Assembly (NCBI GenBank): GCA_012513735.1
Contig: JAAZBR010000118.1
Location: 1-10,533, forward strand
Direction of reading: 5' to 3'
DNA length: 10,533 nucleotides
DNA from: Clostridiales bacterium
Lineage (GTDB): Bacteria > Bacillota > Clostridia > Christensenellales > Aristaeellaceae
Shown here piece by piece: positions 7,152 to 10,533 of this stretch; the stretch's first letter is position 1; every line of letters begins with the position of its first letter. The position numbers and the translations under genes are program-made. The notes below the pieces were generated by a model. That model saw only the letters and a program-made list of their open reading frames with translations. It did not search any database and was not told the origin of the DNA.

Positions 7152-8327
7152 ATGAAACGACTTGAAAAAGCTCTTGTCATCGCCCTTGTGGCGGTGTTGA
7201 TGCTGGGGAGCCTGCCGCTGCAAGGCCAGGCGGTCCCCATGGGTGAATACGCCTATGTGGTCAACACCACCTCCCTCAACCTGCGCGCAGGTCCCGGGAT
7301 GCAGTATCCCATTCTGGGCAGCGCCCGACGCAACGAAATGATCAGGTTGTTGGGCGCGCCGGATGCCGGTGGCTGGGTTAGCGTGATCGTTGTGGCCGAT
7401 GGCGCGGTGGGCTTTATGGATTCCCATTACTTGTCTGCCACGCCGGATTATCCTGTGCAGCCCACCATTCCCCCTATCTATAATCGGCGGGCGGTGGTGC
7501 GCAACCCGGTGGCCACCCAGTTTTTAAACCTTCGTCAGTTTCCCTCCTATGCGGCCCCTGTGCTGGGCATCTTCTACAACGGCACCCAGTGCACGGTACT
7601 GTCTGAAAGCGGCGGCTGGTACAATGTGCGCATGGATAACGGCTTGGAGGGCTACTTCCGGGGGGAGTTCCTCAGCTTTGATCTCACCCCTGTACCGCCT
7701 CCCACTCCGCCCAGCCAGGACACGGCCCGCATTGTCTCCTCCGGAGGTCGGGTGAACCTGCGGCAGGGGCCCAGCTACGGCTATCCGGTGATTGCCTCCT
7801 TCTATCCCGGCAAGACGGTCACGGTATACAGCAAGGGTGCCGGCTTCTGGCAGGTGTCTGTGGATGGCCGTATGGGCTTCATGGACAGTCGGTTCCTGTC
7901 GGTGACCGGTGGTGGCGGCTCCACCGGTGCGGCCAATGCCCAGGTGAAGTCCGGAGCCCGGCTTAATCTTCGCCAGCAGCCCAATACCAGCGCCCGGGTG
8001 CTGGGCAACTATTCTGCGGGTACCCAAGTGGTGGTCAAGCATCAGGGGCTGGAGTGGTGCTATGTGACGGTGCCCTCCACAGGCGCCAGCGGCTACTTCA
8101 TGACCAAGTACCTCACGCTGCGCGGGCTGCCTGAAATCCCCACCAAAGTGGTCAAAAATGCAGGTAGCTATGTGAACCTGCGCTCACGTCCCTCCAAATC
8201 GGGCGGCGAGGTCAATGTGCGGGTGCCTCACAACAGCGTGGTCACCATACTGAGTCCGGGCGGCGAGTGGAGCCGCGTGCGCTTTGGCGCGGTGAACGGC
8301 TACATGATGAGCGGCTTTCTCAAATAG
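7152..8327 (+). CDS. Secreted protein with five SH3b repeats
   Basis: The product has 391 residues. The N-terminus has a signal peptide (M-K-R-L-E-K followed by a hydrophobic core, probable cleavage after G-Q-A near residue 27). The rest is five bacterial SH3 (SH3b, SH3_3-type) repeats, each with a core x-x-L/V-N-L-R-x-x-P-S/G and ending in G-Y/F-x-x-x-x-[FY]-L, at roughly 7251-7440, 7492-7680, 7726-7905, 7939-8130 and 8143-8325. A Pro/Thr linker (P-V-P-P-P-T-P-P) separates repeats 2 and 3, and a Gly/Ser linker separates 3 and 4. SH3b domains commonly bind peptidoglycan peptides. No amidase, NlpC/P60 or other catalytic domain is attached, so it is probably an extracellular wall-binding or adaptor protein. 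It is the last gene before a strong terminator, 78 bases after hemW, and may have its own promoter. The ligand is unknown. Confidence 0.88.
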   Translation: MKRLEKALVIALVAVLMLGSLPLQGQAVPMGEYAYVVNTTSLNLRAGPGMQYPILGSARRNEMIRLLGAPDAGGWVSVIVVADGAVGFMDSHYLSATPDYPVQPTIPPIYNRRAVVRNPVATQFLNLRQFPSYAAPVLGIFYNGTQCTVLSESGGWYNVRMDNGLEGYFRGEFLSFDLTPVPPPTPPSQDTARIVSSGGRVNLRQGPSYGYPVIASFYPGKTVTVYSKGAGFWQVSVDGRMGFMDSRFLSVTGGGGSTGAANAQVKSGARLNLRQQPNTSARVLGNYSAGTQVVVKHQGLEWCYVTVPSTGASGYFMTKYLTLRGLPEIPTKVVKNAGSYVNLRSRPSKSGGEVNVRVPHNSVVTILSPGGEWSRVRFGAVNGYMMSGFLK

Positions 8328-8341
8328 CGTATCCTCCTCAC

Positions 8342-8365
8342 AGCGCCTTACCGGGCGCTCTTTTT
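8342..8365 (+). terminator. Rho-independent terminator of the left operon
   Basis: AGCGCC (8342-8347) and GGCGCT (8354-8359) form a perfect 6-bp stem with a 6-base loop, followed by C and five T. It lies 15 bases after the stop of the SH3b gene. Confidence 0.88.
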
Positions 8366-8510
8366 GTACCATGGAACTGGAGAAACCATGCAGAATGATC
8401 AACTGATACTGAACTCATTCGTTATCAACAATGTGCCTGCATAGAGCGAAACGCAGGGTGGTTCCACGGGGCAGCATCCCACGGCTGCGACCCGAAGCAC
8501 AAACTCAACA
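8366..8510. other. Convergent intergenic gap with a T-box-like 15-mer
   Basis: This short stretch lies between two facing terminators. On the + strand it contains AGGGTGGTTCCACGG (8455-8469), which differs at two positions from the T-box consensus AGGGTGGTACCGCGG. An 18-codon ORF (8388-8444) with GGAG 5 bases upstream precedes it. A hairpin GCAGC/GCTGC follows near 8471-8488. Not enough room exists for a full T-box stem I, and no + strand gene follows. It may be a remnant or chance. Confidence 0.25.
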
Positions 8511-8540
8511 GAAAACCGGCGTCTCCACGGGAAACGCCGG
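8511..8540 (-). terminator. Rho-independent terminator of glyA
   Basis: Read on the - strand, CCGGCGT and ACGCCGG (8534-8540 with 8516-8522) form a 7-bp stem, extended inward by three more pairs across one mismatch, with a 3-base loop, followed by TTTTC. It lies about 27 bases beyond the glyA stop. Confidence 0.75.
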
Positions 8541-8566
8541 CAAAGGAAGCGACCTGTTGCTGTTGA

Positions 8567-9802
8567 TCAGTATAGAGGAAAGCGATCCGTCAACTGCTTC
8601 ACCGTGTTCTTCACGGATTCCACTGCCGCTTCTTCCTTCTCCAGGATATCCGCAATGCAGCCTGCAATAATGCCCATTTCTGCTTCCTTCATACCCCGGG
8701 TGGTGACGGCGGGGGAACCAATGCGAATGCCGCTGGTGACCGTGGATTTGCGCTGGTCCCGGGGAACCATGTTCTTATTGACGGTGATGTTGGCCCGGCC
8801 CAGCAGCTCTTCCATGCGGGCGCCGGTCATTTCCAGGTCAGCAAAGTCCAGCAGCAACAGGTGATTGTCCGTACCGCCGGACACCATGCGGATGCCCCGG
8901 GCATGCAGGCCCTGCTCCAGCGCCTTGGCGTTTTTGATGATCTGCTGCTGATAGGTGCCAAACGTCGGCTGCAGCGCCTCGTGGAAGCAGACGGCCTTGG
9001 CCGCGATGGTGTGCATCAAAGGGCCGCCCTGGGTGCCCGGGAAGATGGCCTTGTCAACCGCCTTGGCGTGCTCCTGCTTGCACAGGATCAGGCCGCCGCG
9101 GGGCCCGCGCAGGGTTTTGTGGGTGGTGCTGGTGACGACATCTGCGTAGGGCACAGGGCTGATGTGCAGGCCTGCAGCCACCAGGCCGGCGATATGGGCC
9201 ATGTCTACCATCAGCAGCGCACCCACTTCATCGGCAATCTGACGGAAGGCCTTAAAATCAATGATGCGGGGGTAGGCGCTGGCGCCGGCAACGATCAGCG
9301 CGGGCTGAAACGACTTAGCTTTGTCGCGCAGGGCGTCATAGTCGATGGTTTCGCTCTGCGCATTCAACCCGTAGCTTTGAAAATCGAAATACTGGCCACT
9401 TATGTTAAAAGTGCTGCCATGGGTCAGATGGCCGCCGTGGTTCAGGCTCATGCCCAGCACCCTGCTGCCCGGCTTGATCAGCGCAAAATAGGCAGCCATG
9501 TTGGCTTGGGCGCCGGAGTGGGGTTGCACGTTGGCGTGCTCGGCGCCAAAAAGCTGCTTGACCCGCTCCCGGGCCAGATTCTCAGCGATATCCACAAACT
9601 CACAGCCGCCATAATAGCGCTTTGCAGGATAGCCCTCTGCGTACTTGTTGGTTAACGGCGTTCCCAGCGCGGCCAGTACGGCCTCGGACACAAAGTTTTC
9701 AGATGCAATCAGCTCAATATGGTCTTCCTGGCGCAGGCATTCCAGCCGGACTGCTTCCTTGATCTGCGGATCCGCGTTCAGCGCATCGGGCAACTTCCAC
9801 AT
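8567..9802 (-). CDS. glyA: Serine hydroxymethyltransferase
   Basis: This 411-residue PLP enzyme of the cytoplasm interconverts serine plus tetrahydrofolate with glycine plus 5,10-methylene-THF, the main one-carbon source. Seen: the N-terminal [16 protein letters not shown] block (24-39), T-N-K-Y-A-E-G-Y-P (51-59), [14 protein letters not shown] (93-101), D-M-A-H-I-A-G (200-206), and the PLP lysine K229 in S-T-T-H-K-T, the same number as in the E. coli enzyme. The C-terminal [15 protein letters not shown] is also present. Start at ATG 9802, chosen because GGAGGA (9811-9816) precedes it and the length fits the family (about 410-420); a longer frame to 9868 would run into the SRP RNA gene. It sits 28 bases behind the SRP RNA with no terminator between, so it is probably co-transcribed with it. 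Its own terminator lies at 8511-8540. Confidence 0.97.
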   Translation of the reverse strand: MWKLPDALNADPQIKEAVRLECLRQEDHIELIASENFVSEAVLAALGTPLTNKYAEGYPAKRYYGGCEFVDIAENLARERVKQLFGAEHANVQPHSGAQANMAAYFALIKPGSRVLGMSLNHGGHLTHGSTFNISGQYFDFQSYGLNAQSETIDYDALRDKAKSFQPALIVAGASAYPRIIDFKAFRQIADEVGALLMVDMAHIAGLVAAGLHISPVPYADVVTSTTHKTLRGPRGGLILCKQEHAKAVDKAIFPGTQGGPLMHTIAAKAVCFHEALQPTFGTYQQQIIKNAKALEQGLHARGIRMVSGGTDNHLLLLDFADLEMTGARMEELLGRANITVNKNMVPRDQRKSTVTSGIRIGSPAVTTRGMKEAEMGIIAGCIADILEKEEAAVESVKNTVKQLTDRFPLY

Positions 9803-9810
9803 CAATGGTA

Positions 9811-9816
9811 TCCTCC
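9811..9816 (-). promoter_or_regulatory. Ribosome binding site of glyA
   Basis: GGAGGA on the - strand lies 8 bases before ATG 9802 and decides the start. It falls in the loop of a small inverted repeat GGTAT (9828-9832) / ATACC (9807-9811), whose upstream arm shares two bases with the SRP RNA terminal stem. Confidence 0.75.
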
Positions 9817-9830
9817 ACTCCATATCAATA

Positions 9831-9947
9831 CCGTATGCTGTGCCAGGCACCCCCGCAGCACATCTCATTAAGCGCTTACTGCTGCTTCCTTCCGGACCTG
9901 ACAGGGTTCACACCATGAAATCGCACAGGACCCAACACTGCATACGG
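9831..9947 (-). ncRNA. ffs: Signal recognition particle RNA, small (4.5S) type
   Basis: On the - strand the sequence GTCCGGAAGGAAGCAG (within 9880-9901) is the highly conserved domain IV of bacterial SRP RNA, including the GGAA tetraloop and the Ffh-binding internal loop. The ends are set by a perfect 8-bp terminal stem, CCGTATGC (9940-9947) with GCATACGG (9831-9838). Inside it GTGTTGGG pairs with CCTGGCAC using several G-U pairs. The resulting length of about 117 nt fits the small type (E. coli 114 nt), without the Alu domain of the large Bacillus type. The RNA joins Ffh to target nascent membrane proteins to SecYEG. A well-spaced promoter places transcription start at about 9948. No terminator follows before glyA. 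Exact mature ends are inferred. Confidence 0.93.
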
Positions 9948-9954
9948 CTCAGAC

Positions 9955-9983
9955 ATCATAGCGCATTTGAGCCATATTGGCAA
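9955..9983 (-). promoter_or_regulatory. Sigma-A promoter of SRP RNA (and probably glyA)
   Basis: On the - strand TTGCCA (9978-9983) and TATGAT (9955-9960) are separated by exactly 17 bases. The -10 box ends 7 bases before the predicted 5' end of the SRP RNA, so promoter and RNA end support each other. Confidence 0.8.
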
Positions 9984-10031
9984 GTCCGCGCTTCTGCAGG
10001 CAGCGGGTTCTTTATTTAAATAGTTGCTAAA

Positions 10032-10059
10032 TTGACAGGCTCCCCTCAGGGGGTATAAT
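10032..10059 (+). promoter_or_regulatory. Near-consensus sigma-A promoter of the amylase gene
   Basis: TTGACA (10032-10037) and TATAAT (10054-10059) are both perfect hexamers with a 16-base spacer. An AT-rich stretch (10009-10031) directly upstream could act as an UP element. The spacer holds a palindrome, CCCCT-C-AGGGG (10042-10052), a candidate operator. The -35 box lies 48 bases from that of the divergent SRP RNA promoter. The leader to ATG 10142 would be about 75 bases. Confidence 0.85.
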
Positions 10060-10085
10060 GGGTGCGGGTGGTGTGCGTGGTATGT

Positions 10086-10110
10086 GGCATCCGAGGCGGC
10101 GTTATGCCGC
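10086..10110 (+). promoter_or_regulatory. Possible leader hairpin before the amylase gene
   Basis: GCGGC (10096-10100) and GCCGC (10106-10110) can form a 5-bp stem with a 5-base loop, in competition with GGCAT (10086-10090) pairing with ATGCC (10104-10108). The structures end 13 bases before the ribosome binding site and do not cover it. This may be chance in GC-rich DNA. Confidence 0.25.
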
Positions 10111-10123
10111 TGGCGACGAAACC

Positions 10124-10131
10124 AAAGGAGG
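10124..10131 (+). promoter_or_regulatory. Ribosome binding site of the amylase gene
   Basis: AAAGGAGG lies 10 bases before ATG 10142. An in-frame TTG at 10133 would be only 1 base away, too close to use, so the ATG is preferred. Confidence 0.8.
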
Positions 10132-10141
10132 CTTGACACAG

Positions 10142-10533
10142 ATGCCCAATACGGATGGAATGCAGATCCCCCCGGATAAGATGATTGACCTGATTCACCA
10201 ACAGGCGATGGATACGCTGCCCGAGCATATAGAGGAGGAGCTGATACAGCAAGCCGAGCAACTGGCAGAAGCAAAAGGAATCGAACTGCGCAATTCCCAG
10301 GTCGAACCAACGCATGACGAGCCTGCCCCGCGCAACAGGATCATGCTGCAGGCCTTTGAATGGTACCTGCCCGATGATGGCAAGCACTGGGAAAGGCTGC
10401 GCCACGCGGCCCCCCGCCTGAAGGAGCTTGGCGTAGGTGGCGTGTGGATACCCCCCTGCTGCAAGGCAACGGGCACCGACGACGTGGGTTATGGTGCATA
10501 CGACCTCTACGATCTGGGTGAGTTTGACCAGAA
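10142..10533 (+). CDS. Cytoplasmic-type alpha-amylase (GH13), 3' partial
   Basis: The first 130 residues are present and the gene continues past the window edge. From residue 66 the sequence matches the start of GH13 (probably subfamily 5) alpha-amylases, which cut internal alpha-1,4 bonds of starch, glycogen or maltodextrins: I-M-L-Q-A-F-E-W-Y-L-P-D-D-G (67-80), H-W-E-R-L, L-K-E-L-G-V-G-G-V-W-I-P-P (93-105) and D-V-G-Y-G-A-Y-D-L-Y-D-L-G-E-F (114-128). The catalytic Asp/Glu/Asp residues lie beyond the edge. There is no signal peptide. Residues 1-64 are an extra hydrophilic, acidic, mostly helical extension (I-E-E-E-L-I-Q-Q-A-E-Q-L-A-E-A) that such amylases normally lack. A strong promoter and good ribosome binding site suggest high expression. 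Intracellular glycogen or dextrin breakdown is the likely role. Confidence 0.9.
   Translation, partial: MPNTDGMQIPPDKMIDLIHQQAMDTLPEHIEEELIQQAEQLAEAKGIELRNSQVEPTHDEPAPRNRIMLQAFEWYLPDDGKHWERLRHAAPRLKELGVGGVWIPPCCKATGTDDVGYGAYDLYDLGEFDQ

Noticed and set aside
8388..8444. 18-codon ORF, possible leader peptide
   Set aside because: It has GGAG at a good distance, but it lies just behind a terminator, has no promoter visible and no downstream gene on its strand.
8431..8670. 79-codon + strand open frame across the convergent gap
   Set aside because: It runs through the glyA terminator hairpin and antisense into the glyA 3' end, with no ribosome binding site or recognisable motif.
8861..9655. 264-codon open frame on the + strand across glyA
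   Set aside because: It is entirely antisense to a strongly conserved gene and its translation has no family features.
9803..9868. Longer N-terminus for glyA
   Set aside because: It would read through the SRP RNA terminal region, add residues not found in the family and ignore the ribosome binding site at 9811-9816.
10133..10160. Second TTGACA with a TGGAAT box downstream
   Set aside because: It overlaps the amylase start codon and would give a transcript lacking the ribosome binding site; the 10032-10059 promoter is far better.

Overview
The window looks like ordinary chromosome from a GC-rich, low-oxygen-adapted Bacillota, most likely a gut-type Clostridia. This is inferred from protein style: clostridial-type degenerate TPR repeats with recurring G-Y-x-D-S/A turns, an M29 aminopeptidase of the clostridial subtype, HemW, SH3b-only secreted proteins, and strong AAGGAGG ribosome binding sites with ATG and GTG starts. 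No mobile element, CRISPR array, tRNA or rRNA was seen. No species assignment is possible from the sequence alone.

Left part (1-8365, + strand). A run of genes is packed head to tail: a large membrane-anchored zinc-finger/TPR protein (5' end cut by the window edge), an integral-membrane acyltransferase family 3 protein, an M29 metallo-aminopeptidase, an alpha/beta-hydrolase esterase and the radical SAM heme chaperone HemW. Each junction overlaps by 1 or 4 bases (TGATG, GTGA, ATGA, GTGA), so the five genes are almost certainly co-transcribed and translationally coupled. After 78 bases, which hold a possible internal promoter, comes a secreted protein made of five SH3b repeats. A clear rho-independent terminator closes the unit.

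Middle (8366-8566). This is a short convergent intergenic gap. It holds the terminator of the opposite-strand glyA gene and a 15-base stretch resembling the T-box consensus, for which no target gene exists.

Right part (8567-10533). glyA (serine hydroxymethyltransferase, - strand) lies directly behind a small SRP RNA gene (4.5S type, - strand) that was found by its conserved domain IV sequence, its closing terminal stem and a well-placed promoter. Only 28 bases separate the SRP RNA from the glyA start codon and no terminator is visible between them, so the RNA and the enzyme probably share a transcript. Diverging from them is a near-consensus sigma-A promoter with a palindrome inside its spacer. 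It drives a cytoplasmic-type GH13 alpha-amylase with an unusual N-terminal extension of about 64 residues; that gene runs off the right edge.

No wholly new system is evident. The most interesting points are the SRP RNA-glyA arrangement, the palindrome in the amylase promoter, the N-terminal extension of the amylase, and the architecture of the TPR protein.
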